Positions 36,001 through 45,676 of a stretch of DNA of 64,000 bases are shown here, piece by piece. Position 1 is the first letter of the stretch, and the number at the start of each line of letters is the position of its first letter. The position numbers and the translations under genes are program-made. Origin of the DNA: Circinella umbellata (taxonomy: Eukaryota > Mucoromycota > Mucoromycetes > Mucorales > Lichtheimiaceae); the NCBI GenBank assembly GCA_025093555.1, contig JAIWNF010000041.1, positions 62,001 to 126,000 of the forward strand. The letters run 5' to 3'. The notes under the pieces are model-generated. The model was not told the origin of the DNA and searched no databases. It saw only the letters and a program-made list of their open reading frames with translations.

Positions 36001-36934
36001 TAGTGGTTCTACGAGTAAAATCTCGGGCTGTTTCCTTCATGACAAGCTTGAAATTATCCCAGTCTTTGGTAAGGTCTTGAGGGGCCAATGCCATCTGAGT
36101 GAAAAAACCATGAATTGTGGTCGCCAATAGTTTGCAGAAAGGCTCTTGATCCAATAACAATGGATTAAATCTCCATGTTCCTGGGCCTATTTCCACGTTA
36201 TTGAGTAGCAAGTCGATTGATAGTAGATCATGGTCGGTCCAGTTTGAGGAGAGCCATAGTTGATCGCGTTGAATGATGTTGGAAATATTTGTAGAGGCTG
36301 TGAATATATAGTCAATAGTAGTCCGATGAGAACTGCTAGTGTAAGTTGGTGCTGCACGATGTGGCGATAGCACACCTGGCCGTTCGTTAGGATAAAGGCA
36401 ATTGGTGCAATGATCAAGTAGAAACTGGGTCCATGGCTGAATACCTATTGGTAAAGTATTGGAAAGATGAAGATTGAAATCGCCAACAATGATAGAGTTA
36501 CCTGAGAAATCTATAAAGCATGGTAGGCGGAGAAGTGAAGAAAAAAACTGAGGTCGTAGTCGTGCTTCTGCATATGCATAAAGAACAATGATACGACACA
36601 CAGTGGTATGTGAGTTGCAAATATCAGAAACTAGACAACGTTGGTCAGGGGTTATATAAGTATTAGAAAGAGTTAAAGAAGGATTAAGACAAATAAGGCC
36701 AACATGTTTGGTAAAAAATGAAGATGAGCGAGGAAAAATACGAGAGAGAAGAGAATGGTGTGTGTTGGATAAAAAATTAGATTGAGCATGTGATACTTCC
36801 TGTAGTGCAAGAACGTCTAAAGCAAGATGGCGTGATCGTAGATGAGCGGTGAATTCATGTTGAGTTTGTGGGTGAGCTTCCTTCAAAACGCTTCTGGCGT
36901 TTAAGGAAGCAATTCGTATATGGTGATTTATCAT
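33059..36934 (-). CDS. LINE ORF2: APE endonuclease, reverse transcriptase, zf-RVT, 1291 aa
   Basis: This enzyme nicks target DNA and primes reverse transcription of the element RNA at the nick. The endonuclease lies at about residues 1-240: IRIASLNARS, LALQEVSHAQ, IIVGDFNLHL, TTIDYIFTAS and NWTDHDLLSIDL, the last being the usual SDH site with Thr in place of Ser. Reverse transcriptase lies at about 480-800: RMILLYKKGD, NWRPLSLINSEAKLFTK, ILIDLEKAYDRVHP, GLRQGDPISPLLFNLAFEP and the catalytic LLAYADDLLVFL (about residue 725). A C-terminal CCHC-like zf-RVT region lies at about 1140-1210: RFLINRISNKEQLH, MCPICGNEVETLRHFMLDCP. No RNase H domain is evident. Its ATG overlaps the ORF1 stop by one base (TAATG), suggesting translation by termination-reinitiation. 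Confidence 0.95.
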   Translation of the reverse strand: MINHHIRIASLNARSVLKEAHPQTQHEFTAHLRSRHLALDVLALQEVSHAQSNFLSNTHHSLLSRIFPRSSSFFTKHVGLICLNPSLTLSNTYITPDQRCLVSDICNSHTTVCRIIVLYAYAEARLRPQFFSSLLRLPCFIDFSGNSIIVGDFNLHLSNTLPIGIQPWTQFLLDHCTNCLYPNERPGVLSPHRAAPTYTSSSHRTTIDYIFTASTNISNIIQRDQLWLSSNWTDHDLLSIDLLLNNVEIGPGTWRFNPLLLDQEPFCKLLATTIHGFFTQMALAPQDLTKDWDNFKLVMKETARDFTRRTTITTKVHLRQLQRSRQQLLASQDINLHALHNIEQDISKLEEQQTKQLLLRSATRWHEQGECNNKYFYNVIKERNKAITISTLRDPVTGLMTTSPAHVLKIAHQFYSKLFATEPIYDHAIDDLLSTIPSSLQLTELQQNRLTAPFTKEELINVIEHTPLGKSPGLDGLPFELYRHLTRYAQVIDFLLSVLNMAREAHVFPLSWRQTRMILLYKKGDASDLKNWRPLSLINSEAKLFTKLMANRLQPILQQLINPYQTGFMANRLISDHGWTTQNIMHTAQTAAPDNPTTGILIDLEKAYDRVHPEYLRKVMIRFGFPTSFIDSLLPLFFSTSISISINGWLSEPVKQLRGLRQGDPISPLLFNLAFEPLLRSILHDHHLSGFIPPPFSSSRWQRRLHYRAPLHLTTPPPIKLLAYADDLLVFLNNTTEWPHLISHLNTYRDASNGRINLNKTVVFSLSGKTHNDWTALLQPLGTTWHDSCSPLALTYLGYPLYHNQRQLQPFLDHLYHKIAHHIKLVKQRRLSVKGKAMVANSLLLARLWHILRVCIVPQDWLNKCQTLVRKYVLSFFPFPSWSHVCAPKEHGGLGIVNIQEQYSALHLIYIQRLLSYSTDSFNAPYITTFIQHLLQVYTGQPLPYIMILNLSTLKRLCSLSPHLTHLFKLTQQLPSFNIPSTTPISALMDLPLCSVISSPLTPEIATISPKFLVSDMYTWSPLSNSLTLQFQGQIPTAIAAISTQLLFDHRDIHPSIAHALQPNHSTPNWDNKQINLSSWLLPTALPLRTPRSRPPRPIFIMHTGPGRLRRFWQSQGTSFTTSTSRIITTAPTPSAWRRFWRLQLPHSIRTTWWRFLINRISNKEQLHRVFPSKHTTNMCPICGNEVETLRHFMLDCPLKFTFWNIALPKINAPDTITHADIWTALQLKTSTLHHPFLHHHLDALGLIFQTIWAMHWRTVIDGHPWSFFIAESHLDNLISRSPFIIPDSTL

Positions 36935-38250
36935 TATTGTTGTTCTGAAGGTTGAGGCCCAGCGACGACGAGCTGATCGCCTGAGTGTTGTGCCGAAGGT
37001 GGTGTTGAGGTTGTTGGTGTATGTGGTGATGAAGAGGAGCGTGTGGTAGGTTTGCGAGACAATTTGCGTGGTTTTTTGGGAGGTGAGGTGGTCGTATCAA
37101 AGTCAGGACGTTCTTTATCTCCTGCTTCTAGCATTTCCTGATCATCAGGGATGATTTTTGGTGGAGTTGTGACTGGAGTGTGTTCTGAAAAAGTGGGTAA
37201 AAGATTATTAGAGGATGAGATTGGAGATGGTGGATCTGTACTAGCCTGAGTGAAGTCGTTTTGTTGAGAAGGACTGTGTTGTTGTGGGTCCTTAGTGGAT
37301 GATAGAGAAGGTGGTAATTGATCTACTGAGGATACTGATGGTGGTGAAGTGGTGGAGCTGGTATGTCTATCTTGAGTTGGGGTGATGTGATAGTTGTCTA
37401 ATAATTGTTGATCAGTCAGTTTTTCTATTTGAGCTTCTTTTTCAGCGCGACGACGTACAGAGCAGTTATGTTGCCGATGACCAAAACCGTGGCAATAATA
37501 ACATTCGATTTTTTGAATTTCAGGACAGGTAAATTTGTTATGTCCTTCTTTATGGCAGTAGCGACAAAGTGGTGGAGCATTCTTCCAGGATGCTGGGAAA
37601 CTTTCATTCCAATTGTCAAAATGTATCATGCGAGTCAGTGTTTGATAATGAGTGCAATCATCAGCAAGCATAACTTCGGGAGGTGGAGTAACATCAAGAA
37701 AAACGGTAGCTTCCCCTTCAAAAGTATTGGTTTCAGGTTCAACATAGATGCAAACTTGAATGACGCGTCTATAGTCACCCATGGTTTGCTTCAGTGAAGC
37801 TTCTAACGCTTGGCGGTTAACAAAGGGTAAATGCTGGAAATTGACTTTGATAATGTCTGCATCAACAGAAATAGCTTTGGTAGCACGGTAATTTATACCG
37901 TCATACGTTACACCTTCGGTGATTGCCAAGTTTTTAGCTTCATCATCTTGAAATCGGGTCTCAATCAACAAGGCTTTGGAGTGACGAGAGCGAGAAATGA
38001 GACGAGATCCATAGACTGTGCCAATTTGGTTGATTAATCGATAGGCTTGAGCCTTAGATGGTAGATTGGTTCCAAAATCGAAAATGACGGCATCAGCATT
38101 GAGAGCACGATTTAAAATCATGCCAGCCTGTCGGGAACGACGGTTTTCTTCGAAGTCTTGTTCTGCCCATAAGGACACACTTTTATTTTTGACAACATTC
38201 GCCCAAGAACGAGTCCTATGCCTGTTGACTGAAGGGAGAGGATCGTCCAT
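36934..38250 (-). CDS. LINE ORF1: nucleic-acid-binding protein with two CCHC zinc knuckles, 438 aa
   Basis: ORF1 proteins coat the element RNA and help form the retrotransposition particle. Starting at MDDPLPSVNRHRTRSWANVV, the first 210 residues include a compact region with RRM-like pattern (AVIFDFGTNLP, IIKVNFQHLPFVNRQALE). At about residues 228-265 there are two knuckles, CRYCHKEGHNKFTC and CYYCHGFGHRQHNC. The remaining 170 residues are Ser/Pro/Thr-rich with a basic PPKKPRKLSRKP patch that could serve as a nuclear localisation signal. The ORF is uninterrupted and followed directly by ORF2. Confidence 0.9.
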   Translation of the reverse strand: MDDPLPSVNRHRTRSWANVVKNKSVSLWAEQDFEENRRSRQAGMILNRALNADAVIFDFGTNLPSKAQAYRLINQIGTVYGSRLISRSRHSKALLIETRFQDDEAKNLAITEGVTYDGINYRATKAISVDADIIKVNFQHLPFVNRQALEASLKQTMGDYRRVIQVCIYVEPETNTFEGEATVFLDVTPPPEVMLADDCTHYQTLTRMIHFDNWNESFPASWKNAPPLCRYCHKEGHNKFTCPEIQKIECYYCHGFGHRQHNCSVRRRAEKEAQIEKLTDQQLLDNYHITPTQDRHTSSTTSPPSVSSVDQLPPSLSSTKDPQQHSPSQQNDFTQASTDPPSPISSSNNLLPTFSEHTPVTTPPKIIPDDQEMLEAGDKERPDFDTTTSPPKKPRKLSRKPTTRSSSSPHTPTTSTPPSAQHSGDQLVVAGPQPSEQQ

Positions 38251-38605
38251 CTTGGATGAAGAATGGAGAGATGGTTGAGTAAATAAAAAGTTTTATTTAT
38301 TTAGTTGAGAGATGACTATATAAGGCTATTTTTCAAAAAAGTGATCAATAGCGGAAAGAGCCCCCATCTCATCAATTATGCTTTACTGAAATTTTGGTAT
38401 TTCCATATTTGGATAATGATTCATAAGAAAATACTATACACAATCATTAAATTATAGTATAGTTTATTTACTCCCGATTAGCGCAACTCGTCACCCAAAA
38501 ACCTTGATGCAAGTTGTAAGTTGCGATCCCATTGATTATTTTTAACATTTCCAAAAACAAATGGTGCAGGACCGGGAGATTTGCAAAAGCGGGGGTAGAC
38601 TGTAT

Positions 38606-39576
38606 CATACATAGATTTCAAAGTTATGTATTACCCTTTTAATAATGACCTTTTTTTTTTAAAGAGCAAAATGATTTTTAATTTTTAGACAAAAATAGTT
38701 TAGTTTTATAGTATATTTGATTATTACATCATGTAAATAACCACAAAAAAAACATTGACTAATATGTAAAGCTTTATGTATGATTTAAAACTATTAAACT
38801 AACGTAATTGTAAACTATTAAGTGGAAATAAACTAATTCATATGAAAAGTAAAAAATAAATAAAAACAAACGTGATTATTCATTATTCCAGAGACGATGA
38901 TCTGCATATATGATTTTATACTTTTTTTTTTACATATACTTTAATATGCAAATGAAACAAAAGATTTACACTATAAAATAAAATTATAAAATTTAGTTCA
39001 GTTACCCAGTCCTGCGGTACATAATAATAGTTCAAGGAGAAGATCCCAATAAAAATCGTGATGACAAAAAATTATAAACAATAAACATAATAAAAATATT
39101 TGTGGCGATTTAAGTCTGCAAATCGTATGTTGTTAATACGTAATAACAATGGAAAAAAAAATATAATTTGGCTTTTTCTTTTTTTGTTTACGTAAAAAAG
39201 AAAATCTTTTGTTTGTGCTCTGTTTTGTCTTTTATAAAAAAAAGAAAATGGAAATGGAAACTTACAAAATGAAGGAAATTACGGGTAAAAAGAGGAAAAA
39301 AAAAGAGAAATGGGACGGAAGTATTTGGAGTAAGTGAAATGAAAAAGTAATTCAACTATAAAGTCACACATAATTGTATAAAAATAAAAGAAGAAGGAGT
39401 AAAAAAAAAGAGAAAATGGGCATAATTGCAAGAAAGAAGGAAAAAATGGTATACTAACTAAAAAAAAAATGCGTGTGGAATGAAATGGAGGTAAAAAAAA
39501 GCATGGAATGAAATTGTTGTTTGGGTATGTTTAACATGTAAAAAAAGAAAATAGTAATAATAATGATAATGAATGA
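38606..39576. other. Intergenic, nothing recognised
   Basis: AT-rich spacer between the split MITE and the DP-type gene. The last few hundred bases (A- and G-rich, around 39240-39560) are probably the 3' UTR of the minus-strand gene. No coding or repeat structure was identified. Confidence 0.6.
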
Positions 39577-41067
39577 TTATGATCCAACACTGATAGAATC
39601 ATGAATAAGATATTGAGACCAATTTGAATCCGGTAAAAACCCGAGCTTTTCTTGCCTTGACATGTGATGAAACCCTAATGACTGTAAAACGCGCGCATCT
39701 TCGTAAATGGGGATATTACTACTGGAATTAAGATCGTACTCATTCTGGCTATTACTGTTGTTAGTACAACTAATAATTGCTTGTCGTGCATCGGAAGCAA
39801 TTTCTACTTGATAAGAAGGGTCATTACATCCAACAATAAAAAACGGTAATGAAATAATCTTATTATCAACATCCATTTTGTCGTTATCTATATTATTGGA
39901 ACGTTGTTGGTTTCGTTGAACAAGTTGTCTTAGTCGTACATATTGTTCCATCTTGTTACATACAATGCTGCGCATCTGATCTTTTGATTGTATCAAATTA
40001 TGCTGTCGCTGTTCTTCTTGTTGAATTTCTCGAATTAATCGTTCACGTTTTTCAAAGATTATTTTTTTCTGATTATCATTTTTACTACTACAATGTTCGT
40101 TGGTTTGTTTTTGTTGTTGTTGTTGTTGTGTAATTGGTTGTTGAAGATTGTGAGGAATACCAAGCCAACGGATTTCTTTTTTATCTTTTGCAATAATATC
40201 CATGGCCATTAACACGTTAAGTGCATCATAAACACGTCGACGGATATTTTTTTGATCATAGCCTTGTTTACGACCATCACGAATTTCTGTTGCAAGTTCA
40301 TCAGCAACTTGATTGTAGGTTGTCACCCCGCGTTCGGCTACCTTATCAGACACAAGTTTGCTAAAGTGGCGTAGACCCTTTGTGACTGCATTACCATTAC
40401 CACAACGTTTTTTTTCTTGATTTGTGGTTACAACAGGAGCTGGTCTTTTGATTCGTTTATTCGGCTGTTGTTGTTGATGTTCAAGTTGTTTCGTCGTAGA
40501 ATTCTGTCGAGGACGACCACGCTTCATAGACGATGACGGCTGTTGTTGTTGTTGTTGGCGACTATAATGGTGATGCTTTTGTTGTTGTTGCATCATCATC
40601 ATTGATGATAGAGGTGGGGGCGAAGGTGACAAAGACAAGGATGATAGGGAAGATGAAGAGTCGGATGATAACATAGAAGATGATCCAATAGAAGGAGAAT
40701 TAAGTAATGAAGCAATTGAATTTTTTCGACCACGATCATTAGTATCATCATCAATAGAAGACCACGAGCTTAAGCTTTGAGATCGACAACTACTGTTGCT
40801 TCTAGGTGGAGGTGATGATGCAGAATCTTCTTCTTCTTCTGAAAAAAACATAACATCTTGTAAAGATGGTAAAGTTGCTACGATTGATTGTTTTTCTTGA
40901 ACAATAGGTCGTAACAAAATCATGTTATTATCGTTATTCATATCACGACCTTTTGTGAAATGTGCATTAGAACCGCGTGGAAGAGGATTAACATTCGCAT
41001 GAGTCTCAAAAAGACTATGCGTTTCGTGTGGTATCATCCACGGTACGAATGCTGAAGATGTTGTCAT
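39577..41067 (-). CDS. DP-family (E2F dimerisation partner) transcription factor, single exon, 496 aa
   Basis: DP proteins pair with E2F to control G1/S genes in the nucleus. The winged-helix DNA-binding domain at about residues 228-303 reads KGLRHFSKLVSDKVAERG, TTYNQVADELATEI, YDQKNIRRRVYDALNVLMAM and DIIAKDKKEIRWLGIP. RRVYD with the DALNVLMAM and KKEIRW blocks is the DP rather than the E2F version. The dimerisation region follows (about 340-475): a leucine/glutamine coiled coil (REIQQEEQRQHNLIQSK) and a beta-rich part (LPFFIVGCNDPSYQVEIASD, PIYEDARVLQSLGF). The N-terminal 220 residues are Ser/Gln-rich and disordered, with a GRPRQNS AT-hook-like patch. The start is the first ATG in frame. 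Lack of introns in a gene of this length is notable beside its multi-exon neighbours. Confidence 0.93.
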   Translation of the reverse strand: MTTSSAFVPWMIPHETHSLFETHANVNPLPRGSNAHFTKGRDMNNDNNMILLRPIVQEKQSIVATLPSLQDVMFFSEEEEDSASSPPPRSNSSCRSQSLSSWSSIDDDTNDRGRKNSIASLLNSPSIGSSSMLSSDSSSSLSSLSLSPSPPPLSSMMMMQQQQKHHHYSRQQQQQQPSSSMKRGRPRQNSTTKQLEHQQQQPNKRIKRPAPVVTTNQEKKRCGNGNAVTKGLRHFSKLVSDKVAERGVTTYNQVADELATEIRDGRKQGYDQKNIRRRVYDALNVLMAMDIIAKDKKEIRWLGIPHNLQQPITQQQQQQKQTNEHCSSKNDNQKKIIFEKRERLIREIQQEEQRQHNLIQSKDQMRSIVCNKMEQYVRLRQLVQRNQQRSNNIDNDKMDVDNKIISLPFFIVGCNDPSYQVEIASDARQAIISCTNNSNSQNEYDLNSSSNIPIYEDARVLQSLGFHHMSRQEKLGFLPDSNWSQYLIHDSISVGS

Positions 41068-42058
41068 GTGTTTAAAAAAAAATATGTTTTGTGTTGGGTT
41101 GTATTCGTTCTTTCAATTGCAAAAATCAAAATCAAAAAGGATTGGGTTATTAGAATGAATGTGGGAAAAATGTATAGAATGAATGTTACTATATATCTTT
41201 TAATATAATAAAAATAAAGTTGGTTTTAACTCAAACAGAAAAAAAAGGAGAGTAATGGAAGGTAAAAAAAAAAGAAAAGGTGGGGTAAGTGACGTGCGAA
41301 TAAGTGAATGAATGTGTGAGTGGATGTGTGCTCTAAAAAAATGAAAAGAAGGTAGAGGAGAGAATGACAAGGAAAAAAAGGGTTATTTGTATGAAAAAAT
41401 AAAAAGAAAGAAAAGTAAAAGAAATAAGAAGTTGTAGAAATAAAATATTCTTGTTTAGCCTGTTCAGATGTGCAGACCGTTGATTTTGTCTCGACCCTAT
41501 CAAAAAGCGAGAAACAAAAATAAGGGGGGTATAAAGGCGACAGGTAAAGAAAGGAAAAAAAAAAGATTATATTAGTTTGGGGGTGTGGGAGTGGGGATCT
41601 AGCGCCACGGAGTCAAGTTCCGAGCAAAGCTGGCTGTCAACCCTTTTTTTTTTTGACATTGCGTGCAGCAATAACACATTCGTGCATTGACCATTTTTTT
41701 TGCCTTTTTTTTTCTTTTCTTTATAAGCTATTTTCCTTAGAAAAAACGTTTCTCCTTTTAGTGTTGATTCACCCCCTTCCCCTTCCCCCTCTCCCCCCCG
41801 TCTTTCATTTTTAACCTCTCTCCTTAAAAAATAGTCATATGCTTGTAAAAAAAATGAAACAAAAAAAAATGGAGCGGTAGTAATAATAAGAATAGGAATA
41901 TAATTCAAGTCAGTGCACTATTACTAATATAATGATTTCTCTGTCTGTCGTGTATTTTTGTATATTATCACCTAAATTTTTTTCTTCTTTCTTTGGTTTG
42001 TATAATAGCATATTTATTGTTATTATTATTTAGTTATTAATAATTATTACGTTTTTGT
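41068..42058. other. Intergenic spacer between DP-type and CBS/PB1 genes
   Basis: This is probably the promoter and leader of the DP-type gene followed by the 3' UTR of the CBS/PB1 gene. A minus-strand frame (41908-41567) is mostly Lys/Glu from A/G-rich DNA and is not considered real. A locally G+C-rich patch at 41580-41640 (GGGATCTAGCGCCACGGAG) stands out but matches nothing I know. Confidence 0.5.
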
Positions 42059-45000
42059 TTATCGACCTAATGTAAATACACCAACAATGACAGCACCAAG
42101 AAATGTAATTGCTGCTGGTATTAACATATCGTCCAAATCGTTAGTTACATCGACATCATAATGCTGATTTTGGTAACATTTTCTTCTATTATTATCAACA
42201 GATAAATCTGAATAAGATCGTCGGTGTCGGTAATATTTATACCGTTGATGTTCTGCTGCACTTTCATCCGAATCACTTGTTGAATTATTACTCGATGAAG
42301 ACGTAGTAGTAGGAGTTATGGATGATACTTCCTCTTCGCTTGTTGTTGCCAAGCAATTATTAAAGTCAGTAGGGACAGTTTTGTTTGGTAACTTGGTTAC
42401 TGTAGAAGATGTAGAAAAAGTGTCATGAATAGGAGAAGAAGGGTGTTGTTGATTTTGATTCTGCTGGTCATGCTGCTCCATAAGATAATGTGATTCCCGC
42501 TGTTCTGAAATTGCATTAATAGAGGGAAAATTATTTTCAGTAGGTGGTGTTTGTGATAGCACTGGATTGTCGTTGCTATGCACAATTAACTTGACCCGGT
42601 CATATCCCATTTTCTGTGTTAATTCTACAGCTTCTATAATATCAGTATCACACGTTAATAAAACTTGATCATTTTCATCGTCAAGATATGCTAAAGTTAA
42701 ATCCATTCCATCATGTTCTTCTTCTCCTTTTGGTATTGTGGGTATTGTTGATGATTTGTTTGTTTGTATTCGGATCTTGATGGCGCGTCGGAGTGCTGAT
42801 AAGTTAAAATGACACCGAAAACGGTAAGTCCTTGCGCCATCGGAGAACTTGAATAAAAAAGTATGTAAAGACAAGATGGAACGTTGGTCATCATCTTCAG
42901 ATAATGTTACACCATGATAGGATGAATGATTATTAGAATTATATCCAACAGTAGAAGAAGAACTTTGTGCCGTCGTTGGTGTTATTGTTGTCTCACGTTG
43001 GTTATCGGGCTGTGGTGTTGCTGATAGTGAATCAAACATCCGTGAGGAATCAGAAACCACGGAATCGGAATCGTGCAGATCGCTTGGACCTGTGATATGG
43101 TCCCAAAATTTGGATTCACCATTATTAAAATGTTGATTACTAGAAATGGGGTTGTTATTCTCACTGATAAAGCTGTTGTTGTTTATTGTTAATGCCGAAT
43201 TATCGTTTGTAGTATTTCCTTCAATACTACTAACCTATTTATGTATAAATGTAAAATAAGATTAAAATTATACATAATTCATAATTACCAAGTTTAAAAG
43301 AAAAAAAAAGTGAAATGAAACAACAATATGTAATGTCATATGTACGGGGAAATCTTTTTTTCTTTCATGATTTCCTTACTTGTTCAAGAGTTGCATAAGT
43401 GAGTCGGAGCACATCTATAAGTCCACATATATTCCTATCATCATCCAAAATAGGTAGATTTAAATAATGGCCATCTAAAAGAGTGAAAGATTACAACTGT
43501 TATTATTATTATTTTCTGCATGTGAAATAGATAAATAATGAAAATAAAATTTGTTTATGTTTATATCTTATTCTTCCTTTAATAAAACTAATCTTTTTTA
43601 CACTTAATTTAATATAATTATTTTTTCTCATTGTAACCATACCAAAAATAAATAAATATATAAACAATCAAGTAAAAAATAAATAAATAAATAGAACGCC
43701 TCCCCCCCCTTCTTTTCCCTTTTGTTTTTCCTCAACAGACATTTTTTTTTTCTGAAGAAAAACTTCTCTTTAAAAAAAAACTATATTATGTTTTACCATG
43801 CATCTTTTTTAAAGCTTCTAGAATGCTAGTTGAAGTAGTTGCAGTATCTGGATGTGGAGTCATTACGCGGATTACAGAACAGTTATCTGGTGCTAATCCT
43901 GCTGCAATCACCCGAAGTACAATATCTTTTGTCTAATAGATATCATAAATAACAAAGAATCATAATAATATATTTAGTTATTCAATAGCATAGATCGATT
44001 TGATTTATATATGCACACGTTTGTTACGCAAGATCAAAAGACAAAACAACAAATACATAATTACAATACTTACAGTAAAAATACCTGCAAGTCCACCATG
44101 GTCCATTACAAGTACAGCTGTAGTTTTGTGCACTTTCATCAGCTTAGCAACATCACGAACATGTGCTTTGACAGACACCTGTACAACTGCATGGTTGGTC
44201 TTGTTGTTTTTATCATCGTCTTGATCATTATTATAACTATCCAATAATGTGGAAAGATTAGGACATGCCATTTTTTCTTGTAAACTTTCCATATATTGTA
44301 CAACTTGAGTTGGACTGTTAGTAGCCCATTCTTTTTCAACTCCTTCTAGTGCGTCATATAGTTTTTTTGAAGATTCATATGCACGTTCCATTTTTTTTAA
44401 TGCTTCATATAAACATTCTGTAATATCCAATAAACCAAAGATATCTCCTTCTTCATTACATACAGGCTACGTACATGGGATTAAAAAAATTGTTGTTTTT
44501 TTTTAGTTATTAGTTATTATGCATACGTATGTTTTATATTGTAAAATAAATAAATAAAGCTGCAAATAATTATAGACTTTTTTCTCTCTCTCTATTTAAA
44601 CACTTTCCCCCCTTAAACTTTTTACTTTTTCTGGTCTGATAGCCTAATTTATTTTTTTCCGCCTTCAATTGAAATCCCATCTTTTTTCTTTCTTTCTCAT
44701 CCCCCACTTCTTCTCCTTTCTCTTTTTTTTTTTGTATTCTACAAATTTATTTTCTTACCAAATGACGAAATCCACGGGAAACCATTAAATTTAAAGCATC
44801 TTGTGCGGATGTATCTGCCATGACACACATTGGTCTACGTGACATTATTTCTGATACGGTTGTTGATCTATTATAATTAAAAAATGAATACCGGAATAGA
44901 GTATAAATTTGGTAGATTAATAATAATAATAAAAGGGGTAGTAAACTTTTGGTGTGACACTATTTTTTTCGTGTTTACCTTGGATCTAAATGATTTGCCA

Positions 45001-45676
45001 CTACACGATATGCCAAATCTTTCGCCTAAAATAAAAAAATGAATGGGATTTTATATATCAAATACGTAAGAAAAAAAAAACTTTATAATACGATTTTTGG
45101 AGGATACGTATTATATGTTAACAAATCAAATACCGTAAATATACCGCTTAAATGTTCTTCGTCATTCACCACTAAAACACAAGCACTTCTTTTTGCTGCC
45201 ATTAATTGTGCAGCTTCAATAACCAAAATAGATTCTTTCATAGTTAATGCTTGTGAAGGTCGTAAAGCCGAAACAGTACCAGTAATCTTTTTAGTGTGTC
45301 GAACTCGTTTACCCGTATTTCGTTTTTTTGATAATTCTTTTTCAATTTTTTTACGTAACACCTATCATTTTTATATCATCCATTCCATTTCATCGTTGTG
45401 TATTTTTTTATATTATCATAAGGGATTTGAATGAATAATTATTTATGTATAAGATTATGTTAATATATATATACTCGAAGAAAAGAAAAAAAAAGAAAGA
45501 TAATATATGTATACCTCGTCTTTTTTTGATTGTCGTTGTCGACTACTGGTAGAAAGTGAATCCATATTATCGTGTATTGAAGAAATCATGGTGGTGGATG
45601 TACTCATTGAAGATGACATTTTTAATGATCGTCGTGCATTGAGTGGTGAATGGTTACTATTTGATACAATGGGCAT
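42059..45676 (-). CDS. CBS and PB1 domain protein with C-terminal membrane anchor (Mug70-like), eight exons, 781 aa
   Basis: Exons are 45676-45515, 45361-45134, 45025-44979, 44867-44759, 44466-44074, 43932-43797, 43474-43380 and 43234-42059, all GT-AG and in frame (2346 nt). Four CBS modules can be read: VSALRPSQALTMKE...HLSGIFT plus AKDLAYRVV; STTVSEIMSRRPMCVM...GDIFGLLDITE; VVQVSVKAHVRDVAKLM...GLAGIFTTKDIVLRVI; and SVIRVMTPHPDTATTS...NICGLIDVLRLTYATL. CBS pairs usually bind adenine nucleotides and act as energy or ligand sensors. A PB1 domain lies at about residues 508-609 (LHTFLFKFSDGARTYRFR, LAYLDDENDQVLLTCDTD). The C-terminus ends in one hydrophobic helix, MLIPAAITFLGAVIVGVFTL, making it a likely tail-anchored protein. 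The same order (CBS x4, PB1, TM) is known in fungal proteins related to S. pombe mug70. Precise function is not established. Confidence 0.92.

Larger units (their letters stand above)
32982..38364 (-). mobile_element. Full-length non-LTR retrotransposon (LINE, L1/Tx1-like), apparently intact
   Basis: The element reads right to left: 5' UTR 38364-38251, ORF1 38250-36934, ORF2 36934-33059, a 49-bp 3' UTR and a poly-A tail seen as T29 at 32981-33009 on the plus strand. It is bordered by a 15-bp target-site duplication, CATCTCATCAATTAT, at 32967-32981 and 38365-38379. The last T of the left copy merges with the tail. Both ORFs are open with no stop or frameshift. ORF2 has an APE-type endonuclease, reverse transcriptase and C-terminal zinc finger, and ORF1 has CCHC knuckles. 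Intact ORFs, perfect duplications and a pure A tail point to a recent insertion. Clade assignment rests on the motif style only. Confidence 0.93.
32906..38605. mobile_element. MITE-like element, copy B, split by a LINE insertion
   Basis: The left part (about 32906-32981) and the right part (38380-38605) align in order with copy A at 21148-21491. TTTTTTGTTGC and CATCTCATCAA lie on the left; GCTTTACTG, TTTTGGTATTTCC, ACTATACACAAT, CCCGATTAGCG and TTGATGCAAGTTG lie on the right, ending GGGGGTAGACTGTA. The left terminus is degenerate. The 5.4 kb in between is the LINE, so this copy predates the LINE insertion. Confidence 0.7.

Noticed and set aside
41567..41908. 113-codon minus-strand frame with Lys/Glu/Gly runs
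   Set aside because: Composition follows an A/G-rich tract; no domain, no splice support; lies in the spacer between two genes.
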